From positions 1 through 17,850 of the forward strand of contig CAZTIH010000041.1 in NCBI GenBank assembly GCA_964613675.1: a stretch of 17,850 bases of DNA. The letters run 5' to 3'. How positions within the stretch are numbered: position 1 is the first letter of the stretch; each line of letters begins with the position of its first letter. The stretch is from DAIUCA01 sp964613675 (GTDB taxonomy: Bacteria; Pseudomonadota; Gammaproteobacteria; Competibacterales; Competibacteraceae). The notes beneath the pieces are model-generated. The model did not search any database, had not been told where the DNA came from, and saw only the letters and a list, made by a program, of their open reading frames with translations. The translations under genes were made by a program, and so were the position numbers. Below, in pieces: positions 1 through 7,533 of this stretch.

Positions 1-2086
1 CCGCCAGCACCGCCGCAAAATTGGTCAGTGCGCCCGCCGCCGAAGCCGGTAGCATGATTCCCACCCGTTCCTGACCGGCCCAGTGCGCCCGCAACGCCCG
101 CGCAATCGCAATCGCCCCTGCCAAAACCCGTCGTTTCGTGAGGTGCGGTCGCTTCAAATCGCCCATACAAAAGGCACTAGCGCTGCGACGCAAACGACTC
201 GTGAGGAGGTAAGGCAATGTGGGCATATCGGCTTTACGGGCCTGCCATGCGGTTTCACTTAAATTGTGTACGATTTGGCGCAAGCGGGGAGCGCTGATGG
301 GGGGCATTAGGGGAGCACCAAAGACGATGGTGATCGGGTAGGGCAATTTGGCCGGCAATTTGGTCACATATTTGCCCCCGGCAAAGCTAAAAATGCTGCC
401 CCAAGCGCGGTCGATGTACATTGGGATGACGGGTACGGCCCGATTTTTGACCAGTCGCTCGACCCCTCGACGGAAGGGTTGTAATTGACTGGTGCGGGAG
501 AGTTGGCCTTCGGGAAAGATACACAGCAATTCGCCGCGATCGAGAAACTGACCAGCCTTGCGTAAGGCGCGTAATAACGGTCGTGGCCCGCCGAGAGGAT
601 CCACGGGAATCGCCTGTAATGCCGTAAAAATGGGTTTCATCCACCAACGGTCGTACTGATCCTGCGCCACAATGAAGCGAATGGGCCGATCCGTCGTAGA
701 AAGCAACCACAATCCATCGACCCAAGTAATGTGATTCGGCGTAAGTAAGGCAGGCCCTGTTTTTGGGAGATTTTCAGGTTGAATCACGGTAACGCGGTAA
801 AGAACCTTAGCCAGTAATGCGGCAAGGAGTCTCACCAGGGAATCGGGCAATAAATAGATCGCCCACACCGTTGCCGCCCCCGCAATGAAGGCCGTCGCAA
901 ACAGAATTGCGATGGCGTCAAATTGTAGGAACGCCAACAGCATTCCGGTCAGCGAACCCGTCACCATCCCGCCGTAAACCAGCACATTGCCCACCGCAAT
1001 CACGCTCCCGCGCTGCTGTTCGGGGGATCGCCACTGAATGATGGCGTTCAGCGGTACCAACAGCATTCCGGCGCCCATGCCTAAGGGAATAGCAATTAAA
1101 ATTGTCAACCAAAGTTCGGTACGGAATAACGCTATGAGCAGACATCCGGCCGTAAATAGCTTTGCCCCCAGCGGAATCAGGCCGTATTCGACCTTGTCGC
1201 CCGACAGCAACACCGCTGACAGTGCTCCTAGCGCAATTCCCAGCCCGAAAGCCGCGACGGGCAAACTTTCAAACAGTTCGGGATTTTCCAAGCCGATGGT
1301 CAGGGTTTTGGCGTAAACGATCATGTTTTGGCCCAATAAACTGACGGTTGCCCAATAAATGACTGACCCTAAAGTCGCTAACCAAATCATCCGATCCGCC
1401 CGAATCACCGACCATGCCCGTGTAATCGTCGTTTGGAGGGGCGTTGTTTGGTTCATCGCAGGGAGCGGAGGGACGAGATAGATGGCGGCCAGACCAATCC
1501 CCGCGACCCCCACGAGGAGGACGGGAGCCACCCAGGTCCATTGGGGCAACTGTCCCATCCCGTCGGCGAAAAGCAGTATCGGCCCCAAGCCAGAGCCTAA
1601 AATGATGCCCAACATCGACCACATTTCGAGTTGGCCATTGCCCGACGACAGGCGTTCGTGGGGCAACAACTCGGGCAACGCGCCGTACTTAGCCGGACTA
1701 AAAAACGCGCTCTGTACCCCCATGAGGGCCAGAATCCCGAAGGGGAGTACGAGGTTTTGCGGGGCCACCATGAGACAAAATGTCGCCAAACCCATCAGGA
1801 CGAGTTCGAGCCACTTACTCCCGATCAGCACCGAGCGTTTGCTATAGCGATCCGCGAGCTGACCAGCGGGAAGCACGGCAATAATCATGGGGGCAATGAC
1901 AATGATGAAGGCGAGGGCGGCTTGAAATTGGGCAGCGGTCTCAAAAGCGACGCCACTTGAGCCGTGTTCTTCGCGAAGGGGGCGAATCGCCAGCGTTAAG
2001 ACGATGAGTTTCCAGGCATTGTCGTTAAATGCGCCGCAAAATTGCGAGACGACGAGACCAAAAATCGGTGAAGGGGACCATTTCAT
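1..2086 (-). CDS. aas: MFS-PlsC-AMP-binding fusion, acyl-ACP--phospholipid O-acyltransferase (LplT-Aas like), 3' end outside window
   Basis: This is an inner-membrane protein predicted to flip lysophospholipids inward and re-acylate them; 695 codons are visible and the C-terminus lies beyond the window. Residues 1 to about 420 form an MFS transporter domain, with the LplT-like motif GAFNDNAWK near the N-terminus and many hydrophobic segments. Residues about 430-630 form a PlsC acyltransferase domain: the catalytic HX4D box is NHITWVD (H452, D457), followed by FPEG at 524-527 and VIPMYID. From about residue 660 an acyl-ACP synthetase/AMP-binding domain begins (GIMLPASAAGALTNF) and is cut by the edge. 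In E. coli LplT and Aas are separate proteins; fused forms are known in other proteobacteria. The ATG at 2086 places the first membrane segment at the expected distance; I see no clear ribosome binding site. It is transcribed divergently from the next unit. I am confident of the family, less so of the exact lipid substrate. Confidence 0.9.
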   Translation of the reverse strand, partial: MKWSPSPIFGLVVSQFCGAFNDNAWKLIVLTLAIRPLREEHGSSGVAFETAAQFQAALAFIIVIAPMIIAVLPAGQLADRYSKRSVLIGSKWLELVLMGLATFCLMVAPQNLVLPFGILALMGVQSAFFSPAKYGALPELLPHERLSSGNGQLEMWSMLGIILGSGLGPILLFADGMGQLPQWTWVAPVLLVGVAGIGLAAIYLVPPLPAMNQTTPLQTTITRAWSVIRADRMIWLATLGSVIYWATVSLLGQNMIVYAKTLTIGLENPELFESLPVAAFGLGIALGALSAVLLSGDKVEYGLIPLGAKLFTAGCLLIALFRTELWLTILIAIPLGMGAGMLLVPLNAIIQWRSPEQQRGSVIAVGNVLVYGGMVTGSLTGMLLAFLQFDAIAILFATAFIAGAATVWAIYLLPDSLVRLLAALLAKVLYRVTVIQPENLPKTGPALLTPNHITWVDGLWLLSTTDRPIRFIVAQDQYDRWWMKPIFTALQAIPVDPLGGPRPLLRALRKAGQFLDRGELLCIFPEGQLSRTSQLQPFRRGVERLVKNRAVPVIPMYIDRAWGSIFSFAGGKYVTKLPAKLPYPITIVFGAPLMPPISAPRLRQIVHNLSETAWQARKADMPTLPYLLTSRLRRSASAFCMGDLKRPHLTKRRVLAGAIAIARALRAHWAGQERVGIMLPASAAGALTNFAAVLA

Positions 2087-2207
2087 AGGCGTGTAGTCGC
2101 TATTTTTAGGGAGAATCGCTAAGACGCTTCAAAAGCGCGATGAATACCCAGAGATTTAAGATTTTTTGGATAACCATTTGCACGAAATGACATAAAGGGC
2201 TGTTGAA

Positions 2208-2927
2208 ATGGCGTTTAGGTGGCGACGTATTGTGATTACGGATTTAACGGTGTTAGGGCGAGAAAATCGGGTCTGTTTAGCGGGAATTGACGAACAAACG
2301 GGGGAATTCATCCGCCCGTTGCCCTATTTAACCCAAAGCGGTTGTATTAAACGGAATTGGCATCCCGGTTTATCTTTGATGGGGTTATTCGTACGCCCGT
2401 GGATTGAGCGGCCCCATATTGAAGATCGTTATTATTGTTTACAGCTCTTCAGTGGCCGTTCTTTAGCCGAATTGGATTGGTTAGCTTTATTGCGCACCCA
2501 TTCGTTTACGGCGATCCAAACGGCTTTTGGAATCGAAATCATGAATGATGAGATGGCGCAGGCAAGGTACATCGGCCCCGAACATTCACCGCAGCGTTCA
2601 CTTGCCACCTTAAAAGTCGCTCCACAGACGGTGGAAGTTAAACATTCGCGGCGGGTGGGAAATCGCATTCGCGTCAGTTTTATCGACAGCGCGGGCTACC
2701 GATTTCACGATTTACCGGTTTCTTCATTAGCTACTCGGCGCTTTATGACCGATGCCCATCCGCATCTAAAAACTTGGGAAACGCGGGTGAAGTTTCAACA
2801 GCAACTCTTTTTGCGCGTGGGATTAACGCGCTATTTTTGCCAACGTGAAAAATGCGGTTATTGGTTACAAGTCAATGGGTTGTACGGATTTCCCGATTTC
2901 CCTTATGGCCTCGCAGCTACCCGATGA
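2208..2927 (+). CDS. Uncharacterised protein, probable dual-OB (DuOB) domain protein
   Basis: This is a 239-aa soluble protein with no signal peptide or membrane segment. I recognise the overall pattern of the uncharacterised family annotated as dual OB domain-containing (DuOB): a beta-rich N-terminal half (IVITDLTVLGREN, then RVCLAGIDEQTGEFIRPLP), a second beta-rich segment around 140-170, and a conserved C-terminal block with HPHLKTWETRVKF (184-196), FLRVGLTR (201-208) and GYWLQVNGLYGFPDFP (217-232). The ATG is preceded by AAAGGG with 8 bases of spacing. Its stop overlaps the start of the DUF4326 gene (ATGA), so the two are probably translationally coupled and act together. OB folds suggest nucleic acid or nucleotide binding, but no catalytic motif is evident. 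The gene reads as more AT-rich than flhBA or pgm, which may mean a separate history. The family assignment is from memory of the pattern, not a search. Confidence 0.6.
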   Translation: MAFRWRRIVITDLTVLGRENRVCLAGIDEQTGEFIRPLPYLTQSGCIKRNWHPGLSLMGLFVRPWIERPHIEDRYYCLQLFSGRSLAELDWLALLRTHSFTAIQTAFGIEIMNDEMAQARYIGPEHSPQRSLATLKVAPQTVEVKHSRRVGNRIRVSFIDSAGYRFHDLPVSSLATRRFMTDAHPHLKTWETRVKFQQQLFLRVGLTRYFCQREKCGYWLQVNGLYGFPDFPYGLAATR

Positions 2928-3502
2928 ACTGGTTAATTGACTATCCTGAGAAGTTTGCTTGCCAAACAAAATTGGCGCGGAAGATAAGTCACTATTTGGG
3001 CACACGAGATCGAATTTTTTATTTGCGAGATTTGCAAACATTACTGCAAAAATTAGACGATTCGCGAGTTCAAGTATTAGGCGATGAATTAGGAATGATT
3101 GACCGCGCATTAATTTTTAGGGACGCCCGTAAACCCCCACCACAGTTGCTCGATTTATTACGCCAACACGCCATTTCTGGCCATCTCATTCATACGCCAA
3201 TCACAGAAGTCGTCAACGTGGAGACGGAGGGATTCGATATTTATATCGGTCGCGGATCTTACTGGGGCAATCCCTATGCAATAGGTGACCGCAATGCCCT
3301 AGACGAAGCGGTTAATGATCGCGCCGAAGCCATTCGCAAATTTGCCTACGATTTTGAACATAACTTACTTCGCGATGGCGCACGATTTAAGCAAAAGTTA
3401 GTGACATTAAGGGGAACCAAATTAGGTTGTCACTGCAAACCATTTGCGTGCCACGGAGATATTTTGGCGACTTATTTGAACTCCCTCGATGATGGGCGTT
3501 AG
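2924..3502 (+). CDS. DUF4326 domain protein
   Basis: This 192-aa protein of unknown function carries a recognisable DUF4326 domain in its C-terminal half. Visible motifs are YIGR (107-110), WGNP (114-117), an acidic/helical stretch at 125-150, then LRGTKLGCHCKPFACHGD, with C169, C171, C176 and H177 arranged as CxCxxxxCH. These Cys and His residues could bind a metal or form an active site. Residues 1-100 are a separate, mostly helical region with no motif I recognise. The reading frame stays open further upstream (to 2852), but the ATG at 2924 is chosen because it forms the ATGA overlap with the upstream stop, and the extension would lie inside the DuOB-like gene. No membrane segment or export signal is present. 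The gene ends two bases before the convergent DUF5682 gene. A role in nucleotide or nucleic acid metabolism is only a guess from the OB-fold partner. Confidence 0.75.
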   Translation: MNWLIDYPEKFACQTKLARKISHYLGTRDRIFYLRDLQTLLQKLDDSRVQVLGDELGMIDRALIFRDARKPPPQLLDLLRQHAISGHLIHTPITEVVNVETEGFDIYIGRGSYWGNPYAIGDRNALDEAVNDRAEAIRKFAYDFEHNLLRDGARFKQKLVTLRGTKLGCHCKPFACHGDILATYLNSLDDGR

Positions 3503-3504
3503 TT

Positions 3505-5793
3505 TTAGCACTCGCGCAGCCAGCTTTCCAAATGATCCTGTTTTAACTGCTCGACCAATTCGTGTTCGAGGGCGAGCTGCTGGGCCAATGCGGATTCGTC
3601 GAGCTGATAGTTAATTTCCACCGGCACTTTTAGTCCGCAAAATTCGGCAATTTTTTCGCTAACTCGGTCGATTTCGCGGGGGGTGTACGCCGTAAACGTC
3701 AAACGCAACTCGGGAAGTAAGGTTAGGAAAGTCGCTTCGTCCCATTGAAGAAATTGTTCGTGCAAGGCCGTCAGTAACACCGGGATTTGTAGTAATGCGC
3801 CTTTCGCCGCCACCAACACACCGCGCAAAATCGCGACCCGTTCTTTGGGCAAGCTCGCCGCCATGCCAATTTGTATCGTTTTTGTCAAGCTTTCATCTGG
3901 CAACACGCTGTCTGCCCACAACAACCCCGCTGCCCCGCCGCGAAGTAACGCCGATCCGTTACGTAATAGCGCTGTTAAGGCATCGTGAAACAATCCCGCT
4001 TCACATACTTCATCTTGTAAATTATGCAGTAAAATCAGTATTTTAAGCGCTTGTTCTTGCTGATCTTCAGGGCAATTGACCCACTCGGGGACGAGATAAC
4101 ACGCCCTTGCCCATAACGCATAACGTAATGTGGTCGGAATATCGTCCGCCATCGTCTTTAACTGGAATAGTCCTTCAGCCAACGAACGCACTTCATTATC
4201 TTCCTGCGCGGTCTGTTCCACTGCCGCTAACGACTCTGCTAATGCAGTCTCCAAACCACACCGAATGGCCCATCCCAACAATGAGACTTGGGCCTGGCAA
4301 CGGCGATGTTGCCCCGTTTCCACCAATTTTTCCCGATGACGACGTAATTCCGTTGAAGCGGCCTGTTCGAGGCTTTCGCCCAAAAATGCGAGTTCAATCA
4401 ACCGACTATCTACCCCCGGCGACCATTGGCATTCCCAAATTTCGTGAATGCGCCGCCGATTGAGGCTCCCGCCATCGAGACGGCGGCTGTATCTCACCTG
4501 CAACAAATCCAGACAATTCAACAGTTGACTTATGACGCGGTGCTGCGGCTTACGACGCGGTTCCAAGTCGAGCTTGCGCGATTCACTGGTCAACGGCAAT
4601 TTTAACGCTTTGATTTTACGATTAAAATCGACCAACAACGGCGGTAACTCCACACCGAGCGGCAACTCGCCAATCGTATTCCCTCGCAACAAGTCGTTCA
4701 CAATGGCCGTAATGATTTGCTGTTCCCCTTCGTCGTCGCCCTTGACAAATACGCTTTTAATCGCATCCAACAAATCCACCCGTCCAGGGGCAACACGGCC
4801 GCGCAATCTGGCCAGTTGTTGCGCATGAAACACGGCTGCCGTCACATCGGCCGTCGATAACACCCGAGGCAACTTACCATCGCGTGCCAAACGGGCCGTT
4901 GACATCAAAATTTCCGTACTCACCTGGGTTAAGTCCCCGTATTCCCAGCATTTTTGGTAATACCCCGGGTGCGGCATCCCCGCGCTATATCCCCGTAAGC
5001 GATCCAGTTGGGCAAAACTGTAACGAACGAGATGCGTTTGGTAACTTTCGTCAACGGCTTGAGGAAGATCGGCTTTATCTAGGGAAAACGGCAACGCTGC
5101 GGTATGAAATCCGCCGGTCACAATCAACAAAGGCGTACCGTACTGTTTGCGATAATGCCCAATCCACGCCGCCATCTGTCGTTCCCGCGCCAACGTCTCG
5201 TCGGCTTCGAGGGCCGCAGAGAGAATGTCCCGCCGCCCCAACGCACAGTAGGCCGCGACCTCATCAAAAAAATTACAGGGATCAATGGGTTGCCGCAATT
5301 CAAACAGATGATCCCACAGCGCATCGGTATCGGGACAGCGCGTTTTTTGGGCAAGCGCTTTGAGATACTGGCTTTGCGACAAATAAGCGTCATTTAACAA
5401 ATCGACCACTTCGGGCGTCATGTCGTGACGCTGGCGATCATCTAAGTCGATGAAATAAACAGGACAATCTGCCTGCCGCAAGGCTTGCCATTCCGGTGAA
5501 TAGTCACACAGCGGATAAAACCATCCCCCCACCTGTTGCGGGTGATAGCGGTAAATCGCTAAAGGCGCTTTGGCGGCGGGATGCCGAATGAGGGGAATTA
5601 AAGGATTAGCGCGACTTGGCCCTTCAATCAGCACGGCTTTAGGTTGGATTTGCCGCAACCACGCCACCACATAACGCGCACAACTCGGACTATGGTGACG
5701 AATGGCCGCAAAATACACGCCTTGTTCGCGCAAATGGCGTAATTGATCGAGCAGAGTTTTTAATTCGGTATCTTGCGGCCAAGGCGTGGTCAT
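3505..5793 (-). CDS. DUF5682 family protein
   Basis: This is a large 762-aa cytoplasmic-looking protein. The N-terminal third carries the features I associate with DUF5682: IRHHSPSCA (residues 31-39), VLIEGPS (54-60), and LIVTGGFHT, with H230 in a GGFH motif. The pairing of an early His-rich motif, an E-G motif and a later GGxH recalls the EreA/ChaN/TraB-like hydrolase or metal-binding fold; that link is inference. The rest is mainly helical and rich in Leu, Glu and Gln. DUF5682 genes are usually reported beside MoxR-type AAA ATPase, VWA-domain, DUF5691 and SWIM-finger genes; none of these occurs on either side here. It lies 18 bases downstream of msrB on the same strand with no obvious Shine-Dalgarno, so it is probably co-transcribed with msrB. 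The biochemical function is unknown. Confidence 0.8.
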   Translation of the reverse strand: MTTPWPQDTELKTLLDQLRHLREQGVYFAAIRHHSPSCARYVVAWLRQIQPKAVLIEGPSRANPLIPLIRHPAAKAPLAIYRYHPQQVGGWFYPLCDYSPEWQALRQADCPVYFIDLDDRQRHDMTPEVVDLLNDAYLSQSQYLKALAQKTRCPDTDALWDHLFELRQPIDPCNFFDEVAAYCALGRRDILSAALEADETLARERQMAAWIGHYRKQYGTPLLIVTGGFHTAALPFSLDKADLPQAVDESYQTHLVRYSFAQLDRLRGYSAGMPHPGYYQKCWEYGDLTQVSTEILMSTARLARDGKLPRVLSTADVTAAVFHAQQLARLRGRVAPGRVDLLDAIKSVFVKGDDEGEQQIITAIVNDLLRGNTIGELPLGVELPPLLVDFNRKIKALKLPLTSESRKLDLEPRRKPQHRVISQLLNCLDLLQVRYSRRLDGGSLNRRRIHEIWECQWSPGVDSRLIELAFLGESLEQAASTELRRHREKLVETGQHRRCQAQVSLLGWAIRCGLETALAESLAAVEQTAQEDNEVRSLAEGLFQLKTMADDIPTTLRYALWARACYLVPEWVNCPEDQQEQALKILILLHNLQDEVCEAGLFHDALTALLRNGSALLRGGAAGLLWADSVLPDESLTKTIQIGMAASLPKERVAILRGVLVAAKGALLQIPVLLTALHEQFLQWDEATFLTLLPELRLTFTAYTPREIDRVSEKIAEFCGLKVPVEINYQLDESALAQQLALEHELVEQLKQDHLESWLREC

Positions 5794-5811
5794 GGTGGGC
5801 TACTGATTAAG

Positions 5812-6219
5812 CTATTGCGGATCGAGTTTTAGGGAAGCCGAATTAATGCAATAACGCAACCCCGTGGGTTCGGGGCCATCGGGAAACACATGGCCTAAAT
5901 GGGCACCACAATTACTGCAAACGACCTCCGTGCGGCGCATGAAAAAGCTGTTGTCGGCAATTTCGGTCACTGCTTCTGGTTTTGCGGGCAAATAAAAGCT
6001 CGGCCACCCCGTACCCGAATTAAATTTATGCGTCGATTTAAATAACTCGGTATCACAGCAAATACACCGATAGATGCCGGGCGTTTTTTCATCGTGATAA
6101 ATCCCGGTAAATGCTCTTTCCGTGCCCTTTTCCCGCGTCACATGATATTGCTCGGGCGTTAATTGTTGACGCCATTCGTCCGCCGTCTTTTTGAAGGGAA
6201 ACTCTGTTTTAGATGCCAT
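5812..6219 (-). CDS. msrB: Peptide-methionine (R)-S-oxide reductase MsrB
   Basis: MsrB reduces methionine-R-sulfoxide in proteins using thioredoxin, repairing oxidative damage in the cytoplasm. The 135-aa length is typical for the single-domain enzyme. Both structural zinc pairs are present (C52/C55 and C101/C104), along with the SGTGWPSF active-site segment (68-75) and the catalytic cysteine C124 in RYCINSASL. H107 and H110 in GAHLGHVF are also typical. No signal peptide is visible. The ATG at 6219 gives the standard N-terminus, and GAGG lies about 10 bases upstream. It is the first gene of a probable two-gene unit with the DUF5682 gene and is divergent from glpQ. Confidence 0.97.
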   Translation of the reverse strand: MASKTEFPFKKTADEWRQQLTPEQYHVTREKGTERAFTGIYHDEKTPGIYRCICCDTELFKSTHKFNSGTGWPSFYLPAKPEAVTEIADNSFFMRRTEVVCSNCGAHLGHVFPDGPEPTGLRYCINSASLKLDPQ

Positions 6220-6330
6220 AAATGAAGTGCCTCGTGAATCAACGTCTTGCCCTTACTTCGACCGCTATTTCATCACTGCGTAACAGATTGCGATTATTTA
6301 TTGCGGCGGCTTTTAGGCCAAATCCCCTTT

Positions 6331-6342
6331 GGAGGCACCGTG
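6331..6342 (+). promoter_or_regulatory. Ribosome binding site and GTG start that set the glpQ start
   Basis: GGAGG at 6331-6335 lies 4 bases before GTG at 6340. This start gives a clean signal peptide. The longer open frame from 6247 would add 31 residues of poor coding appearance ahead of it, so the GTG is preferred. Confidence 0.7.
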
Positions 6343-7458
6343 CGTCATCTCGTTTTCGCATTACTTTCTGCATTTGTGATCAATGGGTTAGCCCACGACC
6401 ACCGCACTTTTCCCACGCTGACGGGGGCAAAACCGCTCGTCATCGCGCACCGAGGTGCAAGTGGCTATCTCCCCGAACACACCTTGGAAGCCTATGCCAA
6501 GGGCATCGAAATGGGCGCTGAGTTTATCGAACCCGATTTGGTGATTACTAAAGACGGCGTGTTAATTGCCCGTCACGAACCCAACCTGATCGACACGACA
6601 AATGTGAGCGATTTCCCCGAATTTGCCGACCGTCGCAAAACCATGATGGTCGATTACGAAGAAATGGACGGTTTCTTTGCTGAAGACTTCACCCTCGCCG
6701 AAATCAAAATGTTGCGTGCGCGGCAGCCTCGTCCTTACCGTCCCCAAGAATTCAACGATCAGTTTGAAATCCCGACTTTTCAGGAAATTCTCGACTTAAT
6801 TAAGCAAGTAGAAAAGGAAACGGGTCGCAAAATTGGTGTGTATCCCGAAACCAAGCATCCGACCTATTCCCAACAACTGGGGTTGCCATTGGAGGAGCCG
6901 CTCATCGAAGTGTTGATGCAGAACGGCTTTACCGATCCAAGCCGCGTGTTTATTCAATCGTTTGAAGTCAGCAACCTGCGCGACAAGTTGAAACCCATGA
7001 TGGAACAGCGCGGCATTGATCTCCCCTTGGTACAACTTTTCGATGAATTCCATATTCAGCCCTATGATTTCCATGTGAGCGGCGACGCCCGTACTTACGG
7101 CGATCTCATCAGCGCCGAGAGCTTGAAGGATTTCGTTGCGACCTACGCCAAAGGCATCGGCCCGTGGAAAACCACCTTCGTTCCCGTGCAAACGGCTGAA
7201 ACGCCTAAAGATTTTAATGGCGATGGTCTTGCGGAATCGACCAATGTCTTGACGGGTGAAGTGCTCCCGGTCGTGCGTGATGCTCATGCAGCGGGTTTAC
7301 AGGTCCATCCTTACACCTTCCGCGACGAAGAACGGTTCTTGGCTCAGGATTTTGAAGGCGATCCGTTAAAAGAGTACGAATTTTTCTACCAAATGGGCGT
7401 CGATGGTTTATTCACCGATTTCCCCGATACCGCCATTAAAGCGCGTGATGGCGAGTAA
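6340..7458 (+). CDS. glpQ: Glycerophosphodiester phosphodiesterase, secreted GlpQ type
   Basis: GlpQ hydrolyses glycerophosphodiesters from phospholipid turnover to glycerol-3-phosphate plus an alcohol, normally in the periplasm and with Ca2+. From the GTG start the protein is 372 aa. Residues 1-18 (MRHLVFALLSAFVINGLA) read as a signal peptide. The GDPD signature follows: AHRGASGYLPEHT, with catalytic H37 and R38; E64 and D66 in the metal-binding IEPDL; and H79 in LIARHEP as the second catalytic histidine. The C-terminal GVDGLFTDFPDTA is the usual end of the barrel. Length and motif order match bacterial GlpQ rather than the shorter cytoplasmic UgpQ. It is a single gene, divergent from msrB and closed by a strong terminator. 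With the acyltransferase at the left edge it gives a second phospholipid-recycling activity, though the two genes are not adjacent. Confidence 0.93.
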   Translation: MRHLVFALLSAFVINGLAHDHRTFPTLTGAKPLVIAHRGASGYLPEHTLEAYAKGIEMGAEFIEPDLVITKDGVLIARHEPNLIDTTNVSDFPEFADRRKTMMVDYEEMDGFFAEDFTLAEIKMLRARQPRPYRPQEFNDQFEIPTFQEILDLIKQVEKETGRKIGVYPETKHPTYSQQLGLPLEEPLIEVLMQNGFTDPSRVFIQSFEVSNLRDKLKPMMEQRGIDLPLVQLFDEFHIQPYDFHVSGDARTYGDLISAESLKDFVATYAKGIGPWKTTFVPVQTAETPKDFNGDGLAESTNVLTGEVLPVVRDAHAAGLQVHPYTFRDEERFLAQDFEGDPLKEYEFFYQMGVDGLFTDFPDTAIKARDGE

Positions 7459-7487
7459 TCCCTAATTTTCCTCATTTTTTTACGAAC

Positions 7488-7516
7488 AACGGGGAAATTC
7501 AAATTCCCCGTTTTTT
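7488..7516 (+). terminator. Intrinsic terminator of glpQ
   Basis: AACGGGGAA (7488-7496) pairs perfectly with TTCCCCGTT (7504-7512) around a 7-base loop, followed by further Ts to 7516. On the minus strand the hairpin is not followed by a T run, so it should act mainly on glpQ rather than on the convergent pckA. Confidence 0.85.
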
Positions 7517-7533
7517 ATGGATTTCCATCATTC

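Noticed and set aside
1038..1960. Several plus-strand open frames of 60-121 codons opposite the MFS domain
   Set aside because: The minus strand carries one continuous transporter/acyltransferase frame with conserved motifs, and these are its shadows.
2087..2207. Possible promoters in the divergent gap left of the DuOB-like gene
   Set aside because: Only loose -35/-10 matches were found (for example TTGAAG with an 18-base gap to TAAAAA on the minus strand); not strong enough to call.
4884..5363. A 159-codon plus-strand open frame inside the DUF5682 gene
   Set aside because: Its composition is shadow-like (rich in Pro, Arg, Ser) and it has no ribosome binding site or motif; the minus-strand gene is clear.
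6796..7287. A 163-codon minus-strand open frame inside glpQ
   Set aside because: It is antisense to a well-supported enzyme gene and has no family motif.
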